In this document: positions 23,325 through 31,287 of the stretch, one piece after another | How the letters are laid out: every line of letters starts with the position of its first letter | Numbering within the stretch: position 1 is the first letter of the stretch | NCBI RefSeq assembly: GCF_003057885.1 | Contig: NZ_QAGK01000019.1 | Location: 1 to 41,971, forward strand | Reading direction: 5' to 3' | DNA: 41,971 bases | Source of the DNA: Oceaniglobus ichthyenteri | Lineage (GTDB): Bacteria; Pseudomonadota; Alphaproteobacteria; Rhodobacterales; Rhodobacteraceae | The notes under the pieces: generated by a model | Seen by the model: the letters and a program-made list of their open reading frames with translations, nothing else | What the model was told of the DNA's origin: nothing | Databases searched by the model: none | Translations under genes and position numbers: made by a program

Positions 23325-25237
23325 GGCGTGGCTCCTTGAACGATGTCACCTTGCTCTGACGTGATGGCCTGTGGTTTGCCCGTAGCTGGCTCCTGCGGCG
23401 CGATGCGCAGCGCGCGCAGGGCGTTCAGGATCACGGCAACGTCGATCACTTCTTGCAGGAGCGCGCCCTGGACCGGCGTGAGGTAGCCGAAAGCGGCCGC
23501 GATCATGCCCATGACAGACAGGCCGATCCCGGCGACAACGCTTTCGACCGCTATCCGCCGCGAGGCCCGCGCGATCTCGATGCCGGGCCCCAGCCGGTCG
23601 ATCCGGTCGACGAGCAGCACCACGTCGGCGGCCTCGGCCGAGGCCGCGGCGCCCCGTGCCCCCATTGCCACGCCTACATCGGCTGCGGCCAGGGCGGGCG
23701 CGTCGTTGACACCATCACCCACCATCATCACCGGCCCGTGTTTATGCTCGGAAAGCACCAGTAACACCTTTTGATCCGGCGTCAGACCGGCCCGCAGCCC
23801 GTCGAGGCCCAGCCCCTCGGTCACGCGCTCGGCCACGTCCGCGCGGTCGCCAGTAGCCAGAAGGATGCGCGCGATCCCTTGACGGCGCAGACCGTCCAGC
23901 ATGGCACCCGCTCCCTCGCGCAGCGGGTCGGACATGACGAGGTGCCCGGCCATGTGACCGTCAACTGCCACTGCGACAAGGACCGATCCGGCGCCCTTGG
24001 CGGGGTGATCGCCCACCATCCGCCCGACACGGGACGCCACGAAGCCGTCGCCGCCGACGATCACCTCGCGGTCCTCCACACGACCCAAGACCCCTTCGCC
24101 CGGGATCTCAGCCACTTCTGTCGGAACGGGCAGTGTGAAGGCCCGCGCCTTTGCGGCAGCGACGATGGCCTGCGCCACAGGGTGTTTCGATGCCTGATCG
24201 AGCGCGGCGGCAAGGCGGAGGATGTCGTCCTCGGTCATGCCATCGTGGCTGTCGATCGAGATGATCTGCGGACGGCCATCTGTCAGCGTCCCCGTCTTGT
24301 CGAGGATCAGCGTACGGATGCGCGCCATTGTCTCGAGCGGCCCTGCGCCCTTGATCAAAACGCCAAAATGCGCCGCACGCGAGAGACCCGCGACCAGTGC
24401 GACCGGCACGGCAAGGATCAGCGGACAGGGCGTGGCGACCACCAGCACGGCGACCGCGCGGATCGGATCGCCTGTGAACCACCAGGCCGCGAAGGCGATA
24501 CTGACGGTGACGACCAGAAAGCCCAGCGACCAGCGGTCGGCCAGCCGGGACATCGGCGCTTTGGACGCCTGCGCTTCCTCCACTAGACGAACGATCCCGG
24601 CATAGGTGCTGTCCTTGGCCTCGCGCGTCGCCGTCAGGTCGAAGGCCTCGCCCGCGTTGGTCGATCCGCTCATGGCGTCGGCCCCGCGCGCCAGCCGGAC
24701 TGGCAGGGACTCACCCGTCAGCGCCGCGGTGTCGAGGAAGGCGGTGTCGGACGCCACCGTGCCGTCCACGGGAACGACATCACCCTGCCGGATCAGCAGG
24801 CGATCGCCCGGTGCGATCTCCTCGAGAGGCACATCCTCAAGACCGCCGTTCCGGTGCCGCGTCGCGGTCCGGGGTACGCGGGATAAAAGATCCTTCATCG
24901 AACGACGTGCACGGCCCTCAGCGAAGGCTTCGAGGAAAGTGCCTCCAGAATACATGACTGCGACGACAGCCGCAGCCAAGGTCTCGCCGAAGACAAGCGC
25001 CGCCGACATCGACAGCGCGGCAACGATATCGAGGCCCACCTCGCCGCGCCCAATGCTCCGGACGATTTCGACCACAAGCGCTGCCAGCGCGGGAACAACT
25101 CCTGCAATCCAGATCAGGGTCGCGATCTCTGGTTGGCCCGCAAGGTAGAATGCGAGTCCCACGATCAGCCCGGTTGCGGCCATCAGCAGGAGTGCGGTCT
25201 TGAAGCGATCGGTACGGGTCTGTTCCATGCGGCTCAT
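23321..25237 (-). CDS. P1B-type metal ATPase with a TPCP motif, lacking N-terminal metal-binding domains
   Basis: The 638-residue pump has the P-type core (TGES, the phosphorylation site DKTGT, SKHPVAQA, GDGVNDAP), but its TM4 motif is ATPCPLI rather than CPC, and the N-terminus goes straight into membrane segments with no HMA domain. TPCP is the TM4 motif of the P1B-5 group, where an iron/nickel ATPase from Sinorhizobium has a C-terminal hemerythrin domain; this one has none. Its neighbours (VIT1, ApbE, flavin reductases) favour Fe2+ or Mn2+ as cargo, which is inference. It overlaps apbE upstream and the VIT gene downstream by 4 bases each. Confidence 0.9.
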   Translation of the reverse strand: MSRMEQTRTDRFKTALLLMAATGLIVGLAFYLAGQPEIATLIWIAGVVPALAALVVEIVRSIGRGEVGLDIVAALSMSAALVFGETLAAAVVAVMYSGGTFLEAFAEGRARRSMKDLLSRVPRTATRHRNGGLEDVPLEEIAPGDRLLIRQGDVVPVDGTVASDTAFLDTAALTGESLPVRLARGADAMSGSTNAGEAFDLTATREAKDSTYAGIVRLVEEAQASKAPMSRLADRWSLGFLVVTVSIAFAAWWFTGDPIRAVAVLVVATPCPLILAVPVALVAGLSRAAHFGVLIKGAGPLETMARIRTLILDKTGTLTDGRPQIISIDSHDGMTEDDILRLAAALDQASKHPVAQAIVAAAKARAFTLPVPTEVAEIPGEGVLGRVEDREVIVGGDGFVASRVGRMVGDHPAKGAGSVLVAVAVDGHMAGHLVMSDPLREGAGAMLDGLRRQGIARILLATGDRADVAERVTEGLGLDGLRAGLTPDQKVLLVLSEHKHGPVMMVGDGVNDAPALAAADVGVAMGARGAAASAEAADVVLLVDRIDRLGPGIEIARASRRIAVESVVAGIGLSVMGMIAAAFGYLTPVQGALLQEVIDVAVILNALRALRIAPQEPATGKPQAITSEQGDIVQGATP

Positions 25238-26214
25238 CTTCCCCCGGCTGAGGCGATTGCCGCTGGTTCTTCGGAAAAAAGACGCCCGACTCCCACGCCC
25301 ATTGCATTGCCTTCATCATCGCACAGAAGAAACAGGGCGTCGAGTCCACGTTGTCTTGCGAGGTCCGCACCCCTCTCCGCACCGAGCACCATCAGCGCCG
25401 TCGCCCAAGCATCGGCCTCGGCACAGGTGCGGGCCACGACGGTGACGGAGGCGGGCGGCGCGATCAGCGGCGCGCCACGTCTCGGATCCATGGTATGCGA
25501 CAGGCGGCACCCCTGAACCTCCACCCAATGGCGGTAGTCACCGGATGTCGCGACGGCGGCGTCCTGCAGCGCCAGAACCGATTGCGGCGTCCGGCGATCA
25601 GGGTCCGGCGCTTCTACCGCGATGATCCATGCCTCGCCATCGGGGCGCAGGCCCATGGCACGCATCTCACCGTCGATGCCGACAAGGGCGTCGGCAATCC
25701 CATGATCGCGCAAGGTCTCGGCGAGCTGGTCGACGCCATAGCCCTTGGCGATGCCGTTCAGATCCAGCGCAATGGGCGCGGTCTTGCGCAACTGCATCCC
25801 CTCGATCTCCAGCACCTCCTGCGCCGGGCGGCGGGGGGCGTCCATCGCGGCGCGGATACCCTCGGGCGCGGCGGCCCCGGGCCCGAAGCCCCAGGCCGTC
25901 ACCGCATCGCCCATTCCGATATCGAAGGCCCCGCCCGAGGCGCGCCCGATCTCGAGCCCGAGGCGCAGGACCGCCCGCAGTTGCTCCGGCACCACCACCC
26001 AATCGCCCACCGGCGCCGCGTTGATCCGCATGAGCGCGCTCTCCGCGTTCCACGTCGACATCTGCGTGTCCACCTCGTCGACAACCGCCTGAAGGGCGGC
26101 ACGGATTGCATCCGTGTCGCGGCCCCGATCCGCGAAGAACAGGGCCGACCAGCGCGTGCCCATGGTGGGGCCGTTCAGGACGATGCGCGCGCGCTCAGTA
26201 GACATCTTCGACAT
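25234..26214 (-). CDS. apbE: FAD:protein FMN transferase
   Basis: ApbE covalently attaches FMN, taken from FAD, to Thr or Ser of exported redox proteins. The 326-residue product shows the family landmarks: TMGTRWSA at the N-terminus, LDLNGIAKGYGVDQ in the middle, SGDYRHW and HTMDPRRGAPL, and the C-terminal AEADAWATALMVLG with the Mg-binding acidic residue. No clear signal peptide or lipobox is present, so transfer may take place at the cytoplasmic side, or export needs another route. It overlaps the PepSY/flavodoxin reductase gene by 20 bases and lies close to a DUF2271 gene carrying a candidate acceptor motif. Confidence 0.93.
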   Translation of the reverse strand: MSKMSTERARIVLNGPTMGTRWSALFFADRGRDTDAIRAALQAVVDEVDTQMSTWNAESALMRINAAPVGDWVVVPEQLRAVLRLGLEIGRASGGAFDIGMGDAVTAWGFGPGAAAPEGIRAAMDAPRRPAQEVLEIEGMQLRKTAPIALDLNGIAKGYGVDQLAETLRDHGIADALVGIDGEMRAMGLRPDGEAWIIAVEAPDPDRRTPQSVLALQDAAVATSGDYRHWVEVQGCRLSHTMDPRRGAPLIAPPASVTVVARTCAEADAWATALMVLGAERGADLARQRGLDALFLLCDDEGNAMGVGVGRLFSEEPAAIASAGGR

Positions 26215-28402
26215 ACCGCCCCTCCGCCTTCAGAACTGCGGGCGTCAACCCGAATGGTGAGAGAATTTCGGCCAGCGCATCGGTCACACCCATGGCCATG
26301 TCGCGCCCGCCGCAGACCATCACGCGGGCCCCGTTGCGAAGCAAACGCGCAACTTCGGTGGCCTCTCCACGCAGCGCGTCCTGCACGTAATGCGGAAGCG
26401 TCCCGCGCGAGACGGCCGTGACAAGCCGGGTCAACCGCCCCTCTGCCTGCCAGCCGGCCATCTCCTCGCCATAGAAGAAATCGCTGTCCGCATGCCGCAT
26501 GCCGAAGAACAGGTGCACGGGCCTGTGCCGCGCATTGCCGCGGATGAAGCCCGCCAGCGGCCCGATGCCGGTGCCCGCCCCGATCAGGATCAGCGGGGTG
26601 CGACCGCGACCGGCGTGAAAGCCGGGATTGCGCCGCAGAAAGGCCCGGACCGTATCGCCCGGTTCCAGCGCGGTCAGCTGGCCCGAGGCCAGACCGCCCG
26701 GATGCTTGCGCACCACGATCTCGACGAACCCGTCGCGCCGGCCCGAGGCCAGCGAATAGAGGCGCGGCACCGGGCTGCCCTGCGGCAGGACGCCGATCAG
26801 GTCGCCCGCCTGGAACCGTGCGAAGCCCGTGCCCGTCAGCCGCTGCCACGGCGTTGCGCGCGGCAGGGCGAAGCGCAGGATCGCGGCCCCCGCCTGCATC
26901 TCGGCCCCGTAGTTGCGCCGCGAGACGAGGGTCAATGTTTCGGTGCGCGGCGAGACGGGCTGGTGAAAAAGCTCGAGAGAGATGCTAAGCGCCTCGCCAA
27001 GAGCGCGGCCCCAGCGCGCGAAATCCTGTGGCGATTGGCGGTCGATCGTGTCCAGCGGCATGAGTTCGGCCCAGCCCTTCGCCTGCGCCGCTGCCGCAAC
27101 GGCGTTGGCGAAGGCGCAATAGGCCGGAAAGCTGCGGTCGCCGAAGCCGAGCACGGCCATCTGGATATCAGGCACAGGGGCCGACGCGTTCAGCCGGTCG
27201 AGAAAGCCCTTCGCCGAGGACGGAGCGGCACCATCGCCATAGGTCGCGGCGAGCAGGATGATGCGCTCGGCACGGGCGTAGCGCTCTGGCGCGAAGCCCG
27301 ACATCGGGCCAACATGGACGCCCTGCCCCGCTGCCGTCAGCGCGGCATGCAGGGTCGCGGCGAAGCCCCAGGTGCTGCCACCCTCGCTGCCGACAAGAAT
27401 GATCGTCTCGGCACGGCCCGCGGGCTGGTTGCCCCGGATGCGCGGCCGCCCGCGCCGCCCGGCAAGCCAGATCAAGACGCCGGTCACGCCCATCGCCGGC
27501 ACTCCGAGCGCCATCATCCCGAGCACAAGGCCGAGCGTCGCGGCCCCCTGCCCCGTGTGCAGCATGTAAATGGTTTCCGAGACGCGCTCCCACCCGGTCA
27601 GGTCGGCCCATGCCACGAGCGCGCCGGTTCCCTGGTCAAGATAGCCGGTGCCCCGGTCGGTCTTCAGTGTGAACACGTCCGTCGCGTCGCCGGGATAGGG
27701 AAAGCTCAGTTCGCGCAGCTCGGCGACGGGGGCCTGCAGCAGCGTGGCCATCTGATCGAGAGCGAACCCAATTTCTCCGCTCACTTCGGTGGGATCAGCC
27801 GGCAGGACGCTACCGTCCGGCAGAAGATCGAAGGTGGAGGCTGTCATCCAGAGGGCGGTGGTGGAGGACAGAACGAGGCCGATGACGGCGATCCGGGCGA
27901 TCTCGACATGCAGCCTGCCCGCGAACGGACCACGCAAGGACGCGAACCAGTGCCGCCATCCGCCCGCCCGTCGCGCGACCAGCATAGCACCCGAGAGCGA
28001 GAGGACCAGCATCGCCGCGGCCCCGGCGGCCATGGCGATACGCCCGCCATCTCCGAGGAAGAGCGAGCGATGAAAGTTGGTGAGCCAGCGAAGGGCCTGG
28101 TTCGGGTCGGCCGAGGCCACGCCCGCGCCCGTCGCCGGGTCGATCACGGCAGCACCCGGCGCGCCCTGATCGAACCAATAGGCGGTGATCCGACCGGAGG
28201 GCGACCGCCGGATCTGCTCGACGCCCGGATAGACGACCTGGATGCGGTCCGCGAGGGTGGCGACTGTCAGGCCAGTCTCCACCTGCGGCGCGGTGATGCG
28301 CTCGACTGCCGGAAAGACCGAGAGCGCAGCGCCGCTCAGGCTCAGGATCGTGACGAGCGCGAGTGCCAGAAGACCCGGCCAGCGATGGAGTATACGGATC
28401 AT
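26195..28402 (-). CDS. PepSY-TM / flavodoxin / FNR-type membrane reductase
   Basis: The 735-residue protein is a three-part fusion. Residues 1-330 form a PepSY-associated membrane region with about four segments and a periplasmic loop. Residues about 340-470 are a flavodoxin domain (ILVGSEGGSTWGFAATL). The C-terminal part is a ferredoxin-NADP reductase module with RLYSLASG (FAD) and LIGAGTGIGPLAGFIRG (NADPH). This architecture passes electrons from NADPH through FAD and FMN across the membrane, as in siderophore or ferric reductases and sulfite reductase-like flavoproteins. The ATG at 28402 follows AGGGGCAGGG; a GTG at 28417 overlaps the DUF2271 stop. Genes before and after (DUF2271, apbE) support one periplasmic electron pathway. 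Confidence 0.9.
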   Translation of the reverse strand: MIRILHRWPGLLALALVTILSLSGAALSVFPAVERITAPQVETGLTVATLADRIQVVYPGVEQIRRSPSGRITAYWFDQGAPGAAVIDPATGAGVASADPNQALRWLTNFHRSLFLGDGGRIAMAAGAAAMLVLSLSGAMLVARRAGGWRHWFASLRGPFAGRLHVEIARIAVIGLVLSSTTALWMTASTFDLLPDGSVLPADPTEVSGEIGFALDQMATLLQAPVAELRELSFPYPGDATDVFTLKTDRGTGYLDQGTGALVAWADLTGWERVSETIYMLHTGQGAATLGLVLGMMALGVPAMGVTGVLIWLAGRRGRPRIRGNQPAGRAETIILVGSEGGSTWGFAATLHAALTAAGQGVHVGPMSGFAPERYARAERIILLAATYGDGAAPSSAKGFLDRLNASAPVPDIQMAVLGFGDRSFPAYCAFANAVAAAAQAKGWAELMPLDTIDRQSPQDFARWGRALGEALSISLELFHQPVSPRTETLTLVSRRNYGAEMQAGAAILRFALPRATPWQRLTGTGFARFQAGDLIGVLPQGSPVPRLYSLASGRRDGFVEIVVRKHPGGLASGQLTALEPGDTVRAFLRRNPGFHAGRGRTPLILIGAGTGIGPLAGFIRGNARHRPVHLFFGMRHADSDFFYGEEMAGWQAEGRLTRLVTAVSRGTLPHYVQDALRGEATEVARLLRNGARVMVCGGRDMAMGVTDALAEILSPFGLTPAVLKAEGRYVEDVY

Positions 28403-28413
28403 GGCCCTGCCCC

Positions 28414-28884
28414 TCACATGTCGTAGGAGAAGTTGGCGATGTAGCGCCGCCCGGTCACCGGAGTGCCCGCGCCCGCCGTCGTCAGCGGCACGGCCACCTC
28501 GTTCGGGCTGTCGCGCATATCCTCGACCGCCGCGTCGATGTGCAGCGTGTAGCCCGCATCGAACAGCGCATCGGCCAGATCAAGCGTGATTTCGAGACTG
28601 CGGCCCGCGCCGACGCTGGCGCCGGTGATGCCGTTTACCTCCGCGGTATCGCCGCCCGTGGCACGGTACCAGTCGCTAAGATGCTCGTAGTACTTGGACT
28701 TGTCGCCGGCCATCCAGAGACTGCCGACATAGGCGCCCGAGGCGTCGGTTACGTAAAGCGCGAGGTAAGCGCCGTCGCCGCCATAGTTGTTAAGGGTGGT
28801 TGTGAGCGTCACGGGCCGTGCCATAGCGAGGCCGGGAAGCGTGAGTGCGGTGGTAAGCGCGAGCGTTGCGAGAAGTGATTTCAT
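28414..28884 (-). CDS. DUF2271 periplasmic protein, candidate FMN acceptor
   Basis: The 156-residue protein has a signal peptide cleaved near residue 22 (AMA-RP) and matches the DUF2271 pattern, including WYRATGGDTAEVNGITGAS and a C-terminal IANFSY. Residues 84-90, NGITGAS, fit the ApbE acceptor consensus (D/N)Gx(S/T)GA(S/T), making Ser90 the likely flavinylated residue. DUF2271 genes are known to occur beside apbE and PepSY reductases. I infer that it is a soluble extracytoplasmic flavoprotein reduced by the membrane reductase encoded downstream. It follows a small PepSY gene by 35 bases. Confidence 0.85.
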   Translation of the reverse strand: MKSLLATLALTTALTLPGLAMARPVTLTTTLNNYGGDGAYLALYVTDASGAYVGSLWMAGDKSKYYEHLSDWYRATGGDTAEVNGITGASVGAGRSLEITLDLADALFDAGYTLHIDAAVEDMRDSPNEVAVPLTTAGAGTPVTGRRYIANFSYDM

Positions 28885-28919
28885 GGGAATGATCCTTGTT
28901 CAGGGTGCTTCGGAGCTGT

Positions 28920-29300
28920 TCAGTTCACCTGAACCTGCGGAGGGGCGCCGTTTCCGAAGAGGCCGTTCTGCGGAGGAGCGACCGTTCCAGCGGGCGCGGG
29001 ATTGCGGGCGCCACCGCGGTCGTCGTCATCATCCTCGTAGTCCATCTCGACGATCTGCAGCGTCGCCGGATCGAGCTTCACCTCGATCTCGCGACCATCC
29101 TGGTCTCGGCCTTCGATTTCGTAGCAGCCGTCGTCGATCTCGAAGTCGCGCACCGTCCAACCGTTCTGTTCGGCCATCTGCATGGCGGCCTCGCGCGGCT
29201 GCCACTGGTCACGGGGCGCATTGCAATCATCGTCGTCGGCCAGCGCAGCGCCGGCGGGCAAAAGTGCGATCAGGGCAAGGGCGGTCAGGGTCTTTTTCAT
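28920..29300 (-). CDS. Small secreted PepSY-domain protein (first gene of the seven-gene operon)
   Basis: The 126-residue precursor has a signal peptide ending ALA-D (residue 22), a PepSY-like region (QMAEQNGWTVRDFEIDDGCYEIEGRDQDGREIEVKL in overlapping motifs, with Cys near each end of the domain) and an acidic Asp-rich stretch (YEDDDDD) before a Pro/Gly-rich tail. Small PepSY proteins are often controlled by, or modulate, neighbouring two-component systems and may bind metal. A close paralogue lies at 30825-31142. The start at 29300 was chosen because the extra upstream codons are not signal-like. Two CTGA-type boxes (29346-29394) precede it. Confidence 0.88.
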   Translation of the reverse strand: MKKTLTALALIALLPAGAALADDDDCNAPRDQWQPREAAMQMAEQNGWTVRDFEIDDGCYEIEGRDQDGREIEVKLDPATLQIVEMDYEDDDDDRGGARNPAPAGTVAPPQNGLFGNGAPPQVQVN

Positions 29301-29345
29301 GGCAAGGAGTCCTTTCGTTTGATGAGACCAATCTGGCACCCCGAC

Positions 29346-29394
29346 CTGAGGGCATCCTGACGCCCCAGCGATTCCTGCTTCAGCTTGCCGTCAG
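29346..29394. promoter_or_regulatory. Convergent pair of CTGA-N7-CTGA boxes, probable response-regulator sites
   Basis: CTGAGGGCATCCTGACGC (29346-29363, plus) and CTGACGGCAAGCTGAAGC (29377-29394, minus) each hold two CTGA words at 11-base spacing, the arrangement recognised by OmpR/PhoB-type regulators. The same convergent pair, with nearly identical spacing, occurs at 31194-31243. They lie 46 bases upstream of the PepSY gene. Confidence 0.65.
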
Positions 29395-29395
29395 G

Positions 29396-29424
29396 AAAAT
29401 GGCCCCGCCGATGAGGGCGGGGCC
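29396..29424 (-). terminator. Rho-independent terminator after the ferric-reductase-like gene
   Basis: GGCCCCGCC (29401-29409) and GGCGGGGCC (29416-29424) form a perfect 9-bp stem with a 6-base loop; on the minus strand it is followed by ATTTTCC, and on the plus strand by seven A. It separates the PepSY/ferric-reductase unit from the seven-gene operon. Confidence 0.8.
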
Positions 29425-29482
29425 AAAAAAAGATGCGAGCGCAGGCTACAGGGCTGGCATGGCTATGCGCCCTGCCCCGCGT

Positions 29483-30832
29483 TCAGGTGAATTCGAACTG
29501 CTCGAAGCGGACACGGCGAGGCGTTTGGCCTTGTGCTTTCAAGCCCTTGAGAATCCCGTCCTTCAGACCGGTTGGGCCGCAGAACCACAAATCGGCTTGC
29601 CGGATCGCGAAAGGGACCGCGCCAATCAGGCGCTCGGCCGTGAGCCTGCCATCGCGCGTCGTAACGACCACCTCGAAACTGAACCTCGGGTTGCGGGCAG
29701 CCGCAGCGCGCAGCGTCTCTACCCCAATCGCCTCCTCTTGTGTCCGAACGCAGTGGATGAGGTGAATGTCGCGGCTATCCGCTTCGCTCAGGCTTTCGGC
29801 CCAGGCGAGGAACGGCGTGATACCGATGCCGCCCGCCAGCCATATCTGGCGCGCACCGCCCTTGCGGAAATTGAACCGTCCATATGGCCCTTCGACCTGC
29901 ACGCGCGTTCCGGTCCGCAAGATGGCGAGCAGGCTTCGTGTCCAGCCACCCAAGCCCCGGATGGAGAACGTCAGGGTGCCGTCAGGGCGCGGGGCGCTGG
30001 CGATCGTGAAGGGGTGCGGCTCGGACAGTCCTGCCTCTGGCGCGCGGAAGAAGGCGAATTGCCCCGGCCGCCACCGCATTGCCCGCCCCTCGGGGCGGAG
30101 GGTTAGCGTGGTGGTGTCCTTGGTCTGGCTGATCTCTGTGACGGTGAATTCTCTACGCCGCAGGTACGGGGCGACCAGCTCGGTGAATATCCACGCGATC
30201 ACTCCCGCGATGCCAAATGTGTTTAGAAGCACCGAGAGCGATGGATCTACCTCTGTCGGCAGGTCGACGAAGAACTGGTGAAAGACCACGATTGCAAAAA
30301 GGGCCCCCATGAAACGATGGCTGAACCGCCAGATCTGATAGGGGATTTCCAGTGGGGTGAAGGGCAATCTCCGGAACCAGCTGACAGCAACCAGGGCGAG
30401 AAGCGCGTTGAAGGCAAGTTCGCCCGCCTCTTCACCAAGTTCACCAAGAGAGGTTTCACGCACCAAACGCTCGAAATCCGGCTCGATCTGCTGGTGCAGG
30501 ATCATCAGGAGCATTGCGGAAATACCAAGCCACTTGTGGAAACGGTACATGCGATCGAGACCGCCGAACAATGGTTCCACCAGCGGCGGCCGTGCGGCGA
30601 GGATCAGGGTCTGTGCCATCGCGACAACTGCCGCGGCCCCGACGGCAATGCCAAGTGCTGCATCCGCGCCATAGGGCGCATAGGTGTTGAACCCGATCAG
30701 TGCCGCCAGCAGGCATGGCAACGCAACCAGCACCGGGCCCGTCAGAGCTAGAGGAGAGTTTAGGGAAAGCCGGGAGAGTGGCGGCAGGCCCGGCACCGGG
30801 ACATTACCGTCGCGACGCGCTGCATCAGTCAT
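29483..30832 (-). CDS. Ferric-reductase-like membrane flavocytochrome (FRE/NOX type)
   Basis: The 449-residue protein has about six N-terminal membrane segments with paired histidines suited to two hemes (RFHKWLG...MILHQQ and FSHRFMG...VVFHQFF). A C-terminal reductase domain follows, with HPFTIAS (FAD), GGIGITPFLAW (NAD(P)H) and WFCGP near the end. Such proteins move electrons from NAD(P)H across the membrane to extracytoplasmic acceptors such as Fe(III) or quinones. The ATG at 30832 overlaps the PepSY stop by 8 bases. Together they form a two-gene unit controlled from the intergenic region shared with the response regulator and ended by the terminator at 29396-29424. Confidence 0.9.
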   Translation of the reverse strand: MTDAARRDGNVPVPGLPPLSRLSLNSPLALTGPVLVALPCLLAALIGFNTYAPYGADAALGIAVGAAAVVAMAQTLILAARPPLVEPLFGGLDRMYRFHKWLGISAMLLMILHQQIEPDFERLVRETSLGELGEEAGELAFNALLALVAVSWFRRLPFTPLEIPYQIWRFSHRFMGALFAIVVFHQFFVDLPTEVDPSLSVLLNTFGIAGVIAWIFTELVAPYLRRREFTVTEISQTKDTTTLTLRPEGRAMRWRPGQFAFFRAPEAGLSEPHPFTIASAPRPDGTLTFSIRGLGGWTRSLLAILRTGTRVQVEGPYGRFNFRKGGARQIWLAGGIGITPFLAWAESLSEADSRDIHLIHCVRTQEEAIGVETLRAAAARNPRFSFEVVVTTRDGRLTAERLIGAVPFAIRQADLWFCGPTGLKDGILKGLKAQGQTPRRVRFEQFEFT

Positions 30833-31142
30833 CGTCGCGTCTCTCGTGATCCCGCTCGCGGCGATCATCCTCGTCGTCCTCGTATTCGAACTCGATTATC
30901 TCCAGCGTGGCCGGGTGGACAGTCACCTCGATCGCACGCCCCTCGGCATCCCTCCCATCGATCTCGTAGCAGCCGTCATCGATCTTGATCCGGCGCACCG
31001 TCCAACCATTTTCCTCAGCCAGCATGGCAACAGCATCGCGCGGCTGCCAGTCGGCCATCGGCACGAAGCAATCGTCGTCAGCCAGCGCCGCGCCGACCGG
31101 AAAGACCGCGAGAAAGCCGATAATTGTCAATGTCTTCTTCAT
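30825..31142 (-). CDS. Small secreted PepSY-domain protein, paralogue
   Basis: The 105-residue precursor has a signal peptide (MKKTLTIIGFLAVFPVGAALA), a PepSY-like domain (AEENGWTVRRIKIDDGCYEIDG) and a highly charged C-terminus (YEDDEDDRRERDHERRDDD). It shares the two-cysteine pattern and most of the domain with the protein at 28920, pointing to duplication within the locus. It is divergent from the response regulator across a 145-base region with two CTGA-N7-CTGA boxes. Its acidic and His/Arg-rich tail could bind metal or dock with a partner; the function is unknown. Confidence 0.88.
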   Translation of the reverse strand: MKKTLTIIGFLAVFPVGAALADDDCFVPMADWQPRDAVAMLAEENGWTVRRIKIDDGCYEIDGRDAEGRAIEVTVHPATLEIIEFEYEDDEDDRRERDHERRDDD

Positions 31143-31193
31143 GGGGCACACTCCTAGTGGCTCGCCTCTTGATGCCATTCATGCGCCGCGAAG

Positions 31194-31243
31194 CTGACGG
31201 CAGCCTGAAGGGGCTCGACCCACAAGCTTCAGCTTCGTGTCAG
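31194..31243. promoter_or_regulatory. Convergent CTGA-N7-CTGA boxes in the PepSY/response-regulator intergenic region
   Basis: CTGACGGCAGCCTGAAGG (31194-31211, plus) and CTGACACGAAGCTGAAGC (31226-31243, minus) match the boxes at 29346-29394. The pair spans 50 bases here and 49 there, with gaps of 14 and 13 bases. A phosphorylated OmpR-type regulator bound here could act on both divergent units. Confidence 0.7.
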
Positions 31244-31287
31244 CCAGACGGATCATGGAGGGACATCAGGAAAGGACGGGTACGACC

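Noticed and set aside
26390-28426. 678-codon open frame on the plus strand
   Set aside because: It is exactly antisense to the well-supported PepSY/flavodoxin/FNR reductase. Its translation is rich in Arg, Gly, Ala and His with no domain motifs, a common by-product of high GC content.
28787-30106. 439-codon open frame on the plus strand
   Set aside because: It runs antisense across parts of three genes and a terminator, and its product is Arg-rich without recognisable motifs.
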